From: JAUUZQ01 sp964538375
GTDB taxonomy: Bacteria > Bacteroidota > Bacteroidia > Bacteroidales > GCA-2748055
DNA: 64,000 nt
Direction: 5' to 3'
NCBI GenBank assembly: GCA_964538375.1
Contig: CAZIFQ010000004.1
Span: 109,921-173,920 of the forward strand
Shown: in pieces, positions 51,138 through 61,770 of the stretch
Layout: every line of letters begins with the position of its first letter
Position numbering within the stretch: position 1 is the stretch's first letter
The notes under the pieces: model-generated
Told to the model about the DNA's origin: nothing
The model's input: only the letters and a program-made list of their open reading frames with translations
Database searches by the model: none
Translations under genes and position numbers: made by a program

Positions 51138-54100
51138 ATGGCTTTCAGAAGAGACAATAAAGTAAAAAGTGAATTTACAAAGATCTCTATTGGTTTATCT
51201 TCTCCAGAAGAAATATTGGAATTTTCAAGTGGAGAAGTGTTGAAACCTGAAACTATCAATTACAGAACATATAAACCAGAAAGAGATGGTTTGTTTTGTG
51301 AAAGAATTTTCGGACCAATAAAAGATTATGAATGCCATTGTGGTAAATACAAAAGAATTAGGTATAAAGGAATAATCTGTGACAGATGTGGTGTCGAAGT
51401 CACAGAAAAAAAAGTTAGACGTGAAAGAATTGGACACATCAATCTTGTTGTACCTGTTGCACATATATGGTATTTCAAATCTTTACCTAATAAAATTGGG
51501 TATTTATTAGGATTGCCAACAAAAAAATTAGATTCTATAATCTACTATGAAAGGTTTGTTGTTATTCAAGTTGGCGCTGCTATATCAAAAGATGAAGAGA
51601 CAGAATTAAAAGAAATGGATTTTCTAACAGAAGAAGAGTATTTAGATATCCTCGAATCATTACCTAAAGATAACCATTTATTAGATGATAGCGATCCTAA
51701 TAAATTTATCGCAAAAATGGGTGCAGAAGCAATCCATTCTTTACTTTCAAGAATAGATCTTGATGAACTTTCATATACATTAAGACATAAAGCAAATACA
51801 GAAACATCTCAACAAAGGAAAAACGAAGCATTAAAACGACTTAATGTTGTTGAGGCATTTAGAGCATCAAAAAAAAGAAATAAACCGGAATGGATGATAA
51901 TAAAAGTTGTTCCTGTTATCCCTCCTGAGCTAAGACCTCTTGTCCCTCTTGATGGAGGAAGATTTGCAACATCAGACCTTAACGATTTATACCGAAGAGT
52001 TATTATTAGAAATAACAGATTGAAGAGATTAATAGAAATCAAAGCACCGGAAGTAATTTTACGTAATGAAAAAAGAATGCTTCAGGAATCCGTCGATTCT
52101 TTGTTTGATAACTCTCGAAAAGCAAACGCTGTTAAAACTGATGCAAATAGACCTTTAAAATCACTTTCTGATAGTTTAAAAGGAAAACAAGGACGTTTCC
52201 GTCAAAATCTTCTTGGGAAAAGAGTTGATTACTCTGCTCGTTCAGTTATTGTGGTTGGTCCTGATTTAAAATTACATGAATGTGGAATACCAAAAGATAT
52301 GGCATCAGAACTTTACAAGCCTTTTATTATTAGAAAACTTATTGAAAGAGGTGTTGTAAAAACTGTTAAATCAGCTAAAAAAATAGTAGATCGTAAAGAC
52401 GCTGTTGTTTGGGATATTCTTGAAAATGTGTTAAGAGGACATCCTATTTTGCTAAACCGTGCCCCTACTCTTCACAGATTAGGGATTCAAGCTTTTCAGC
52501 CAAAACTTATAGAAGGAAGGGCAATACAACTTCATCCATTGGTATGTACAGCATTTAATGCCGATTTTGATGGAGACCAGATGGCTGTTCATTTACCTTT
52601 GGGAAATGCGGCTATTCTTGAAGCACAAATGTTAATGCTTGCTTCACACAATATTTTAAACCCCGCAAATGGTGCTCCTATTACTGTTCCATCGCAAGAT
52701 ATGGTACTAGGGTTATATTATATGACAAAAGATCGTAAAAGTACTCCTGAAAATAAAGTTAAAGGTGAAGGGAGTATTTTTTATTCACCAGAAGAAGTAA
52801 TTATTGCATACAATGAAAAAGCAATAGATCTACATGCAATTATAAAGGTTAAAATAAACAATGTAGATTCTAAAGGTAACAAAATTACAGAAATTATTGA
52901 AACAACTACAGGAAGAGTACTGTTAAATCAAGTTGTTCCTAAGTCGTTTAGTTATATTAATGAAGTATTAACTAAAAAATCTCTTCGTGATATTATTGGA
53001 GGAGTTTTAAAACAAACCAGTACTGCAGAAACTGCTGATTTTTTAGATGATATTAAAGATTTAGGGTATAACATGGCATTTATTGGGGGTTTATCATTTA
53101 ATCTTGATGATGTAATTATTCCTAAAGAAAAAACCAGTATTGTTAATGAAGGATATGAGCAAGTAGATGAAGTTCTGGCTAATTATAATATGGGATTCAT
53201 AACTAACAATGAACGTTATAACCAAATAATTGACATTTGGACCCATACCAATGCCAACCTCACCCAAACACTTATGAGTCAACTAAGTAACGACAAGGCG
53301 GGTTTCAATCCTATTTATATGATGCTTGACTCTGGTGCAAGGGGTTCTAAAGAACAAATTAGACAGTTATCAGGAATGAGAGGGCTAATGGCAAAACCAC
53401 AAAAATCAAGTGCAGCTGGTTCTGAAATTATTGAAAACCCTATTCTTTCAAACTTCAAAGAAGGTCTATCTGTACTGGAATACTTTATCTCTACTCACGG
53501 CGCAAGAAAAGGTCTTGCCGATACAGCTTTAAAAACTGCAGATGCAGGATATCTTACAAGAAGACTTGTAGATGTTTCACAAGATGTGGTTGTAATACAT
53601 GAAGATTGCGGAACATTACGTGGATTAATAGCAACTTCAATTAAAAAAAATGAAGAATTAGTTGAATCATTATATGAAAGAATATTAGGCCGAACAGCTG
53701 TTCATGATATTTTTCATCCATTAACAGGTGAACAAATAATAGCTGCCGGAGAAGAACTAACTGAAGATGTTTCTAGAATAATTGAAGAATCTCCTATTGA
53801 ACAAGTTGAAATACGTTCAGTATTAACATGTGAAGCCAAAAAGGGTGTATGTGCAAAATGTTACGGCAGAAATCTTGCAACAGGAAGAATGGTTCAAAAA
53901 GGTGAGGCAGTTGGAGTTATTGCTGCACAATCAATTGGTGAACCCGGCACCCAACTAACCCTTAGAACATTTCACGTTGGTGGTACCGCATCTAACATTA
54001 CAAGTGAATCTAATATTATAGCAAGTTATAATGGTATAGTTGAGATTGAAGAACTAAAAGTTGTAAAATATACAGACAATAATGATATCAAATCAAATAT

Positions 54101-55454
54101 TGTTACTGGACGCTTGGCTGAATTAAGAATAATTGATAAAAACACAGGTATTGTTTTAACAAATCACAATATCCCTTATGGGTCTAAACTTTATATACAA
54201 AATGGTGCGAGTATTAAAAAAGGAGACCTTATTTGTGAGTGGGATCCTTTTAATGCGGTTATTATTTCGGAAACAAGTGGAAAAATTTCTTTTGAAAATG
54301 TAATTGAAGGGATAACATATAGAGAAGAAACAGACGAAATAACAGGATTTAAAGAAAAAGTTATTATTGAAACAAGAGATAAAACTAAAAACCCAATAAT
54401 AAAGATATTATCAAAAAATAATGATGAACTGAAATCTTATAACTTGCCTGTTGGGGCACATATTGTTATTAATGATGGAAATAAAGTTGTTGGAGGACAA
54501 ATTTTAGTTAAAATTCCTCGTTCTTTTGGAAAATCAGGAGATATTACAGGTGGTCTTCCAAGAGTTACAGAACTTTTCGAAGCAAGAAATCCATCAAATC
54601 CTGCTGTAGTTGCAGAAATTGATGGGGAAGTTTCTTTTGGTAAAATAAAACGTGGAAATCGAGAAATAATTGTAAAATCAAAAGATGATGAAATAAAAAA
54701 ATATCTCGTTTCATTAGCAAAACAAATTTTGGTACAGGAAAATGATTATATAAGAGCAGGTACACCACTATCTGAAGGAGCAACAACTCCTGCAGATATC
54801 CTTTCAATAAAAGGACCTACAAAAGTACAGGAATATATTGTAAATGAAGTACAGGAAGTATATCGTATGCAAGGTGTAAAAATTAATGACAAACATTTTG
54901 AAGTAATAGTACGACAAATGATGCGCAAAGTTGAAATTAACGAACCAGGAGATACAACTTTTCTTGAGAAAAAACTTGTTGACAAACGAGTATTTATGGA
55001 AGAAAATGATAAAATGTACGGTATGAAAGTTGTAACAGGTGTCGGCAATTCAGAAACTTTAAAAGAAGGACAACCAATTTCTGCAAGAAAATTACGTGAT
55101 GAAAATTCTATGCTTAAACGGAAAGATTTAAATACAGTTGAAGCAAGAGATGCTGTTCCTGCCACATCTAGTCAGGTATTACAAGGAATTACCAAAGCTG
55201 CACTTCAAACAAAAAGTTTTATCTCTGCTGCTTCATTCCAGGAAACAACAAAAGTACTAAACGAAGCTGCAATTAATGGAAAAGTAGATGACCTTGAAGG
55301 ACTTAAAGAAAATGTTATTGTTGGTCATTTAATACCGGCAGGTACAGGAGTTAGAAATTACAAAAATATAATTGTTGGGTCTCAAGAAGAATATGATAAA
55401 CTAGTAGGAGTGAAAAAATCAGACAAAATCTATAACGAAGAAATACAATCGTAA
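51138..55454 (+). CDS. rpoC: DNA-directed RNA polymerase subunit beta'
   Basis: This 1438-aa beta' subunit is full length. The N-terminal zinc site (CHCGKYKR...CDRCG) is present. The catalytic magnesium triad is Asp476, Asp478 and Asp480 in NADFDGDQMAVH. The second zinc site (CEAKKGVCAKCYGRNLATG) and the trigger-loop region (GEPGTQLTLRTFHVGG) are also intact. It starts 32 nt after rpoB and is followed 1 nt later by the DUF3467 gene. Confidence 0.99.
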   Translation: MAFRRDNKVKSEFTKISIGLSSPEEILEFSSGEVLKPETINYRTYKPERDGLFCERIFGPIKDYECHCGKYKRIRYKGIICDRCGVEVTEKKVRRERIGHINLVVPVAHIWYFKSLPNKIGYLLGLPTKKLDSIIYYERFVVIQVGAAISKDEETELKEMDFLTEEEYLDILESLPKDNHLLDDSDPNKFIAKMGAEAIHSLLSRIDLDELSYTLRHKANTETSQQRKNEALKRLNVVEAFRASKKRNKPEWMIIKVVPVIPPELRPLVPLDGGRFATSDLNDLYRRVIIRNNRLKRLIEIKAPEVILRNEKRMLQESVDSLFDNSRKANAVKTDANRPLKSLSDSLKGKQGRFRQNLLGKRVDYSARSVIVVGPDLKLHECGIPKDMASELYKPFIIRKLIERGVVKTVKSAKKIVDRKDAVVWDILENVLRGHPILLNRAPTLHRLGIQAFQPKLIEGRAIQLHPLVCTAFNADFDGDQMAVHLPLGNAAILEAQMLMLASHNILNPANGAPITVPSQDMVLGLYYMTKDRKSTPENKVKGEGSIFYSPEEVIIAYNEKAIDLHAIIKVKINNVDSKGNKITEIIETTTGRVLLNQVVPKSFSYINEVLTKKSLRDIIGGVLKQTSTAETADFLDDIKDLGYNMAFIGGLSFNLDDVIIPKEKTSIVNEGYEQVDEVLANYNMGFITNNERYNQIIDIWTHTNANLTQTLMSQLSNDKAGFNPIYMMLDSGARGSKEQIRQLSGMRGLMAKPQKSSAAGSEIIENPILSNFKEGLSVLEYFISTHGARKGLADTALKTADAGYLTRRLVDVSQDVVVIHEDCGTLRGLIATSIKKNEELVESLYERILGRTAVHDIFHPLTGEQIIAAGEELTEDVSRIIEESPIEQVEIRSVLTCEAKKGVCAKCYGRNLATGRMVQKGEAVGVIAAQSIGEPGTQLTLRTFHVGGTASNITSESNIIASYNGIVEIEELKVVKYTDNNDIKSNIVTGRLAELRIIDKNTGIVLTNHNIPYGSKLYIQNGASIKKGDLICEWDPFNAVIISETSGKISFENVIEGITYREETDEITGFKEKVIIETRDKTKNPIIKILSKNNDELKSYNLPVGAHIVINDGNKVVGGQILVKIPRSFGKSGDITGGLPRVTELFEARNPSNPAVVAEIDGEVSFGKIKRGNREIIVKSKDDEIKKYLVSLAKQILVQENDYIRAGTPLSEGATTPADILSIKGPTKVQEYIVNEVQEVYRMQGVKINDKHFEVIVRQMMRKVEINEPGDTTFLEKKLVDKRVFMEENDKMYGMKVVTGVGNSETLKEGQPISARKLRDENSMLKRKDLNTVEARDAVPATSSQVLQGITKAALQTKSFISAASFQETTKVLNEAAINGKVDDLEGLKENVIVGHLIPAGTGVRNYKNIIVGSQEEYDKLVGVKKSDKIYNEEIQS

Positions 55455-55455
55455 T

Positions 55456-55785
55456 ATGGAAGATAAAAATAAAGATAAAAACAAAAATCAATTGAATATT
55501 GAACTAAATGAAGAAGTAGCTCAAGGTGTTTATTCAAATTTAGCTATTATAACTCATTCCAGTTCTGAATTTGTAATTGATTTTGTGAGAATTATGCCAG
55601 GAGTACCAAAAGCACAAGTAAAGTCAAGAATTGTGCTTACTCCGGAACATGCAAAAAGACTTATGAATGCATTGAAAGAAAATATTGCTAAATTTGAATC
55701 TATGCATGGAAACATAAAAAATGTTGAAAACAATAATCCACTTGTTATGCCAATGAATTTTGGCGGACCAGCTGGACAAGCTTAA
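55456..55785 (+). CDS. DUF3467 family protein
   Basis: This 109-aa protein shows the DUF3467 core (ELNEEVAQGVYSNLAIITHSSSEFVIDFVRIMPG, then VKSRIVLTPEHAKRLMNALKENI). A Lys/Asn-rich N-terminal stretch and a Gly/Pro end flank it. It is small, soluble and without a known function. Its start is 1 nt after the rpoC stop; this linkage is common in Bacteroidota and suggests a role connected to RNA polymerase, which is unproven. Confidence 0.9.
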   Translation: MEDKNKDKNKNQLNIELNEEVAQGVYSNLAIITHSSSEFVIDFVRIMPGVPKAQVKSRIVLTPEHAKRLMNALKENIAKFESMHGNIKNVENNNPLVMPMNFGGPAGQA

Positions 55786-55793
55786 AAATTTTA

Positions 55794-55921
55794 TAAAAGC
55801 AATCTTTTAAGGTAATCGAATCCTGTTTTTTATCACGCCGTAAACATGCAGACACACAGGCTGTTGTGCCTATGCCGCAAATATTTAAGTAAAAAACTCA
55901 TTTTTAAAAGCAACCTTTTAA
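55794..55921. repeat. Direct repeats around a GC-richer 94-nt spacer
   Basis: TAAAAGCAATCTTTTAA (55794-55810) recurs as TAAAAGCAACCTTTTAA (55905-55921), one mismatch. The enclosed segment is clearly richer in G and C than its surroundings around 55840-55880 and holds AGGCTGTTGTGCCT, a small hairpin. No gene is recognised in this gap. Confidence 0.6.
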
Positions 55922-55983
55922 TATATTTTTTAGTCTAATAATTAGTTATTAATTTTACACCAACTTAAAAACATTAAATTATT

Positions 55984-56832
55984 ATGAAAAAGAAAATATT
56001 TTTTGCTGCGTTAATTACATTATCGGTTTCAATAATAATCTTTTCCTGTAAAAAAGAAGAAGAAGCGGAACCCGATACAGATACACAATCTGCAATAGAT
56101 TATACTAAATCTGAAGAAGCTGTATCGTCTACATTTTCTACGGTTAATCATTATGGTATTAATCAGGAGGAAATAAAGAGCTTAAAGGGAACTCTTGTAG
56201 ATACAGTTATTATTAGTGTTGATACAATAGGTGATTATCAAAGTAATTATTGGCCAAGAAGGTTAACCCTTGATTTTGGAACAGGAGTTATTTGTTTTGA
56301 TGGTCATACCAGAAAAGGAATATTATATGCAGTTTTTTCAAACCATTGGAGACCCGATACAATAATTGCAGGTACAAATGCAATTGTTACTTTTGAAGAC
56401 TTTTATGTTGACAATATTCAGCGTCTTGGTACATTTACTATCACTTATGAAGGAAGTCCCAATGGAGGTCCTAAATATACTGTAGATGCCGCTAATGCTA
56501 AATTAGTATTTTCTAATGAAGATGAAATAAGCTGGACTTCAACAAGAACTACCGAATGGATTGAAGGATATAGTACCACATTAGATTTTTCTGATGATGT
56601 ATATGAAACTACAGGTTCTGTTTCGGGAGTTAATAAAAAAGGTATAGATTATACAGGAAATATAACTACTCCTATTCGTACCGAAAAAGGTTGTTTGTAT
56701 GGTGTAACAAAAGGAGTTGTAGAAATAACTCCAAGAGATAAAGCTACAAGAACAGTAGATTATGGAGATGGTGAATGCGACAATAAAGCTAAACTTTCTA
56801 TTAATGGAGTATCAATTAATTTTGTATTTTAG
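55984..56832 (+). CDS. Unknown lipoprotein
   Basis: This 282-aa protein has a type II signal peptide (lipobox IFSC, Cys22) followed by an acidic linker (KKEEEAEPDTDTQ). The rest is beta-rich with Thr/Gly-rich repeats, for example LTLDFGTGVICFDGHTRKG and TTGSVSGVNKKG. I do not recognise a named domain; similar beta-sandwich lipoproteins are common in marine and gut Bacteroidota. It is preceded by the repeat region and followed by a strong terminator, so it is probably a single-gene unit. Confidence 0.85.
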   Translation: MKKKIFFAALITLSVSIIIFSCKKEEEAEPDTDTQSAIDYTKSEEAVSSTFSTVNHYGINQEEIKSLKGTLVDTVIISVDTIGDYQSNYWPRRLTLDFGTGVICFDGHTRKGILYAVFSNHWRPDTIIAGTNAIVTFEDFYVDNIQRLGTFTITYEGSPNGGPKYTVDAANAKLVFSNEDEISWTSTRTTEWIEGYSTTLDFSDDVYETTGSVSGVNKKGIDYTGNITTPIRTEKGCLYGVTKGVVEITPRDKATRTVDYGDGECDNKAKLSINGVSINFVF

Positions 56833-56853
56833 TTAAATAAATCAAAATATTTT

Positions 56854-56891
56854 ATCCCGATAGATTATAATAATCTATCGGGATTTTTTTT
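56854..56891 (+). terminator. Intrinsic terminator after the unknown lipoprotein
   Basis: ATCCCGATAGATTA (56854-56867) pairs perfectly with its complement at 56871-56884 around a 3-nt loop, followed by a run of T. Confidence 0.93.
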
Positions 56892-56976
56892 GTAACTTTT
56901 TTCAAACTCATTCGTCTTCAATTTAAAATTTATTAAATTTTAATATTTTATTTAATTGTACATAAAGTTTAAATGT

Positions 56977-56984
56977 TAATTTTG
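56977..56984 (+). promoter_or_regulatory. -7 box upstream of the M16 protease gene
   Basis: TAATTTTG matches TANNTTTG; ATTG lies 18 nt upstream (56955-56958) as a possible -33 element. The start codon follows 35 nt downstream. Confidence 0.55.
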
Positions 56985-57019
56985 TGTACTTAATTTTTTA
57001 ACTCTAAAAATGAAACTCA

Positions 57020-59827
57020 ATGAAACGATTAATTGCTTTTTTATTTACAGGACTTTTTATTATTCCTCTTTTTACTTTACAAGCTCAAACATCTTTCGAT
57101 CTTAACTCAAATTTGCCATTAGATCCGGATGTTGTTAAAGGAAAGTTAGATAATGGCATGACATACTACATAAGGCATAATGAAACTCCTAAAAATCGAG
57201 CAGAATTAACTCTAGTTGTAAAAGCTGGTTCAATTCTCGAAGATGAAGACCAACGAGGTCTTGCACACTTTTGTGAACACATGGCATTTAATGGTTCCAA
57301 AAATTTTCCCAAACATGAATTAATAAATTACCTTGAATCTATTGGGATGAAATTTGGACCTGAAGTAAATGCATATACAAGTTTTGATGAAACTGTTTAT
57401 GGCATTAAAGTGCCTCTTGACAGTGCCGAATATCTTGATAAAGGATTATTGGTGCTATTTGATTGGGCATTTAATGTTTCTTACGAAGATGAAGAAATTG
57501 ACAAAGAAAGAGGTGTTATTCACGAAGAGTGGAGAATGCATCAAGGAGCACAATTCAGAATGATGGAAAAAATGTTTCCTGTACTTTTTCACGATTCAAA
57601 ATATGCCGAAAGATTACCAATTGGACTTATGAAAGTTGTTGACAGTTGCAAGTATGAAGCTCTTACAAGATTTTACAAAGATTGGTATAGGCCGGATCTT
57701 ATGGCTTTAGTATTGGTAGGTGATTTTGATGTTAAAGCTGTTGAAGCTCAAATAACAAAACTGTTTTCCGAGCAGGCAAAAATAGAAAATCCAAGAAAAT
57801 CTGTAACTCCTGAAATTCCTGACCATTTAGAACCCCTAATATCAATTATTGCCGATAAAGAAGCACAAGCAACTTCCGTACAATTATTTTATAAACACCC
57901 TTTATGGATACAAAAAACCCTTGGTGATTATCGTACTTCAATTATTCATGCACTATATAATTCAATGATAAATAATCGTCTTTCAGAACTTACTTTACAA
58001 GAAAATCCCCCATTTGCCTATGGATATTCTGTTTATACTAATTTCTTAGGACCAAAAGATGTTTATATGTCAATAGCGGCAACACAAGACACAAAAATAA
58101 TGGAAGGATTAACAGCAATTATGACAGAAAATGAAAGAGTAAAACAACATGGATTTACTGAAACTGAATTAGAACGAGAAAAGAAATCTGTATTACGTCA
58201 GGTTGAGAAATTATATAATGAAAGAGATAAGAGAAAATCTCAAGAGTTTGTTGAAGAATATAAACGCAATTTCTTAATGACACAAGTACCTGCTCCCGGC
58301 ATTGAATATGAATATGAATTATACAAAAAATTTATGCCGGAAATTAAACTTGAAGAAGTTAATGCTTTGGGAAAACAATGGGTAACAGACAACAACTTGG
58401 TTGCTTTAATAAATGCACCCGAAAAAGAAACTGTGGTTTTGCCCACAGAAGAAGAAGTTAAAAAAGCAATTGTAGATGTAAAAGCAATGAAAATTGAACC
58501 TTATGTTGATAAAGTTTCTGACGAGCCTTTATTTGCCGAAGAACTCACACCCGGAAAAGTTGCAGGAAAAACAAAAAATAAAGACCATGGTTTTGAAGAA
58601 TGGACTTTAAAAAATGGAATAAAAGTAGTTTTAAAACAAACCGATTTTAAAGAAGATGAGATTTTATTTTCAGCATTCAGTTGGGGTGGACATGCAAAAT
58701 ATCCTGTAGAAAAAGATATAAGTGCAAGAATTGCTACCGATATTATTCTTGAAAGCGGAATATCCGGTTTTGATAAAATTGAACTTGAAAAAAAATTAGC
58801 AGATAAAATTCTAAGAGTAACTCCATACATTAGCGATTTAACAGAAGGTTTTAACGGGAGTTGTACACCACAAGATTTTGAAGAAATGTTGCAAATGGTT
58901 TATATGTATTTTACAAAAACCAGATATGATAAAACTGCTTACAGTTCATACATTACAAGAATGAAAAGCATGTACGAAAACCAAAGCTTAGACCCGACAA
59001 ATGTTTTCAGAGATAGCATTTCAGCTATTATGGCACAAAATCATCCAAAAAAACGACCAATATCAGATAAATTATTAGACGAAGCTGATTATAAAACAGT
59101 TCATAAAATATTTAAAGAACGATTTGGTGACCCAAGTAGTTTTACATTCTTTTTTGTTGGTAACATAGATTTTAAAACTATTAAACCTTTAATTGAAAAA
59201 TACCTTGGCGGATTACCAATTGTTGAAAGAAACGAAACATATAAAGATTTAGGAATTACTCCTCCATCCGGTATTGTGAAAAAAGAAGTGCTTAAAGGTT
59301 CCGACCCAAAATCAATGGTATTTATGAATCTTCATGGCGATTTTGAATACAACTGGGAAAATAACTTGGAAATTGATGCTGTTAGCAAAATATTAGGCAC
59401 AAAACTCTTAGAAAGTATTCGCGAAGATAAAAGTGGTGTTTATTCTATTGGTGCATATCCACAAACAAAACATTATCCTAAAAGCCAATTTAATGTTATT
59501 ATTTTCTTTGGATGCGCTCCCGAAAATATTGAGAACTTAACAGAAGGAGTATTTGCAGAAATTGAAATACTTAAAGATAACGGACCAACAGAAGTTGACC
59601 TTGGTAAAGTTAAAGAAAAACTATTGCGTGAAAGAGAAACAAGCTTAAGAGAAAACAAATTTTGGTTAAATGCTCTTAAAAATTCATACATACATAAAGG
59701 CGACATTAATGATATAACTAAATTTAACAATTTTGTAAACGCGCTTTCTGTAGAGCAACTTAAAAAAGCAGCAAATAAATATTTTGCTGAAGAAAACTAT
59801 ATTAGAGTAGTTCTTAAACCAGAATAA
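57020..59827 (+). CDS. M16-family zinc metalloprotease (PqqL-like, two-domain pairs)
   Basis: This 935-aa exported protein has a signal peptide ending LQAQ. The inverted zinc motif HFCEH gives His83, Glu86 and His87, and the downstream glutamate ligand lies in VIHEEWRMH. The first M16 domain pair (about 40-480) is active; the second pair (about 530-930) lacks the HxxEH motif, as usual in two-chain-in-one M16 enzymes. It probably degrades peptides in the periplasm. The neighbouring genes give no further hint. Confidence 0.95.
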   Translation: MKRLIAFLFTGLFIIPLFTLQAQTSFDLNSNLPLDPDVVKGKLDNGMTYYIRHNETPKNRAELTLVVKAGSILEDEDQRGLAHFCEHMAFNGSKNFPKHELINYLESIGMKFGPEVNAYTSFDETVYGIKVPLDSAEYLDKGLLVLFDWAFNVSYEDEEIDKERGVIHEEWRMHQGAQFRMMEKMFPVLFHDSKYAERLPIGLMKVVDSCKYEALTRFYKDWYRPDLMALVLVGDFDVKAVEAQITKLFSEQAKIENPRKSVTPEIPDHLEPLISIIADKEAQATSVQLFYKHPLWIQKTLGDYRTSIIHALYNSMINNRLSELTLQENPPFAYGYSVYTNFLGPKDVYMSIAATQDTKIMEGLTAIMTENERVKQHGFTETELEREKKSVLRQVEKLYNERDKRKSQEFVEEYKRNFLMTQVPAPGIEYEYELYKKFMPEIKLEEVNALGKQWVTDNNLVALINAPEKETVVLPTEEEVKKAIVDVKAMKIEPYVDKVSDEPLFAEELTPGKVAGKTKNKDHGFEEWTLKNGIKVVLKQTDFKEDEILFSAFSWGGHAKYPVEKDISARIATDIILESGISGFDKIELEKKLADKILRVTPYISDLTEGFNGSCTPQDFEEMLQMVYMYFTKTRYDKTAYSSYITRMKSMYENQSLDPTNVFRDSISAIMAQNHPKKRPISDKLLDEADYKTVHKIFKERFGDPSSFTFFFVGNIDFKTIKPLIEKYLGGLPIVERNETYKDLGITPPSGIVKKEVLKGSDPKSMVFMNLHGDFEYNWENNLEIDAVSKILGTKLLESIREDKSGVYSIGAYPQTKHYPKSQFNVIIFFGCAPENIENLTEGVFAEIEILKDNGPTEVDLGKVKEKLLRERETSLRENKFWLNALKNSYIHKGDINDITKFNNFVNALSVEQLKKAANKYFAEENYIRVVLKPE

Positions 59828-59850
59828 AACTACGTCTTTTCAAAATTAAT

Positions 59851-59893
59851 GAGACTCAAGTTTCATGTGAAAGCACCTTGAAATTTGAGTTTC
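59851..59893. repeat. Imperfect inverted repeat after the M16 gene
   Basis: GAGACTCAAGTTTCA (59851-59865) pairs with TGAAATTTGAGTTTC (59879-59893), 13 of 15 positions, around 13 nt. There is no clear T run after it, so terminator function is uncertain. Confidence 0.55.
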
Positions 59894-59934
59894 ATTGAAT
59901 TAAAAATTATTACTTTTGTTGGCTAATATATATA

Positions 59935-61710
59935 TTGATAAAAAAAATTAAAAATATTACATTTGTAATAATTACAGGATTTTTATTGAATTCTTGTGCA
60001 AGTATTTTAATGCCTTCCGGCGGACCTAAAGATATTACTCCTCCAGGCATAAAAGAAAGCATCCCCGAGAATTATTCCGTTAATTTTAATAATAAAAAAA
60101 TATTTATAAAATTTGATGAATTTATTCAATTAAGGAGTGTTAATCAGTCGCTTATAATTTCTCCTCCACTACCTGAAAAACCCAAAATTATTGCAAAAGG
60201 TAAAACTCTTATGATTGATATAAATAATGAGTTAGAAGACAGCACTACATATACTTTTAATTTTGGAGAATCAATAACAGATATTACAGAAGGAAATGCA
60301 CAAAAAAACTTTCAATTTATATTTTCAACAGGCAATTTTATTGATTCTTTACAAATAGAAGGGAAAATGATTAATTCTTTCGACCTTCTGGAAGAAGAAA
60401 ATGCTTTAATTATGCTTTACAATAATTATGAAGACTCAATACCATATAAGGAACAACCACTATATCTTGCAAAAACTAATGCCAACGGGAATTTTATTTT
60501 AAACAATATTAAAACAGGAACATATAAAATGTTTGCATTAAAAGACATGAATAATAATTATCTATTCGACCAACCAAATGAACAAATTGCTTTTTTAGAT
60601 TCTTTAATTACTCCAAAAGCAGAGTTACTTTTAAAAATTGACACCATTATAGCAGACACCAATACTGTTGATACAATTGCAAGTGATTCTATTGTAACTG
60701 ATACAACTGTAATTTATTCTCCAAAAGATATTACAATGTATTTGTTTGAGGAAGATAATGCCGAACAATATATTTCTAATTCTGTTAGAGAAATGAAAGG
60801 GAAATGTGTTTTTAATTTTAATAAAACACTAAAAGATACTTTTATCATTAAATCAATAAACTTTGATATTTCTGACAAAGAACTATTAATTGAAAAAAAT
60901 TTGACAAATGACACTATTATTTGCTGGATACCTGACACTTCAATATGTAATTTAGACACTTTATGTTTTTCTGTGAGTTACTTAAAAAAAGATTCTAATG
61001 AAACCTATTTCCTTAATACAGATACCGTTAATTTAAAGTACAGGCAAGTGAAAAAAGCGAGAAAAAAAGATGTTGAAATTCAGGATACAACATTAAAATT
61101 TAAAACAAGTATTGTAAATGGCAATAAAATTGATATTAATAAAGATATTGTTATCGATTTTGAAATACCATTAAATAATATAGATACCTCATTAATCCTA
61201 TTAAGCGAAATAATTGATTCACTTAAAACTCCTGTTGAATTTAAATTTTTTAGAGATAGCGTTTCCTTGCGAAAATATCATATAAATTATAAGTGGGAAC
61301 AAGAAAAATCATATAACTTTTCAATAGCTCCAAATGCCTTTACAGATATTTTTAATCAAACTAACGATAGTTTGAATTTTGATTTTAATGTTGAACAGCA
61401 AGAACATTACGGTAGTTTAATTTTAAATATCACAAATATTCAGGAAGCGATAATTATTCAGCTAATGAATGCTAAACAAAAAGTAATACACGAGCTTTTT
61501 ATAGAACAAAATGAAAAAATGAAAATTCCATATTTACATCCTGGAAAATATGAATTAAAAATAATTTTTGATAAAAATAAAAACAAAAAATGGGACACAG
61601 GAAAATATTTAAAAAACATACAGCCTGAAAAAGTTCTTTTTTATCAAGAAGAGATTAACATAAAAACAAATTGGGATTTGGATATTGAAATTGATTTGTT
61701 GAAGAAATAA
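59935..61710 (+). CDS. Ig-like (SbsA type) domain lipoprotein
   Basis: This 591-aa lipoprotein appears to start with TTG at 59935; no ATG is available before the signal peptide. The lipobox LLNSC gives Cys21, followed by PSGGPKDITPP, a common start of a Bacteroidota family with an N-terminal Big_5/SbsA Ig-like domain (about 40-125). A carboxypeptidase-regulatory-like or CNA-like stretch follows (TNANGNFILNNIKTGTYKMFALKD), then further beta domains. A calcium-type DKNKNKKWDTGKY segment occurs near the end. It is likely a cell-envelope structural or binding protein; the function is unknown. A TACTTTTG box lies at 59911-59918. Confidence 0.85.
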   Translation: MIKKIKNITFVIITGFLLNSCASILMPSGGPKDITPPGIKESIPENYSVNFNNKKIFIKFDEFIQLRSVNQSLIISPPLPEKPKIIAKGKTLMIDINNELEDSTTYTFNFGESITDITEGNAQKNFQFIFSTGNFIDSLQIEGKMINSFDLLEEENALIMLYNNYEDSIPYKEQPLYLAKTNANGNFILNNIKTGTYKMFALKDMNNNYLFDQPNEQIAFLDSLITPKAELLLKIDTIIADTNTVDTIASDSIVTDTTVIYSPKDITMYLFEEDNAEQYISNSVREMKGKCVFNFNKTLKDTFIIKSINFDISDKELLIEKNLTNDTIICWIPDTSICNLDTLCFSVSYLKKDSNETYFLNTDTVNLKYRQVKKARKKDVEIQDTTLKFKTSIVNGNKIDINKDIVIDFEIPLNNIDTSLILLSEIIDSLKTPVEFKFFRDSVSLRKYHINYKWEQEKSYNFSIAPNAFTDIFNQTNDSLNFDFNVEQQEHYGSLILNITNIQEAIIIQLMNAKQKVIHELFIEQNEKMKIPYLHPGKYELKIIFDKNKNKKWDTGKYLKNIQPEKVLFYQEEINIKTNWDLDIEIDLLKK

Positions 61711-61734
61711 TTTTTTTATTTTAATAAAAAAAAG

Positions 61735-61742
61735 TATTTTTG
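61735..61742 (+). promoter_or_regulatory. -7 box upstream of the T9SS adhesin-like gene
   Basis: TATTTTTG matches TANNTTTG and lies 28 nt before the start codon. No -33 TTTG is evident. Confidence 0.45.
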
Positions 61743-61770
61743 TATTTATAAACTTTAAATTAAATGAACT

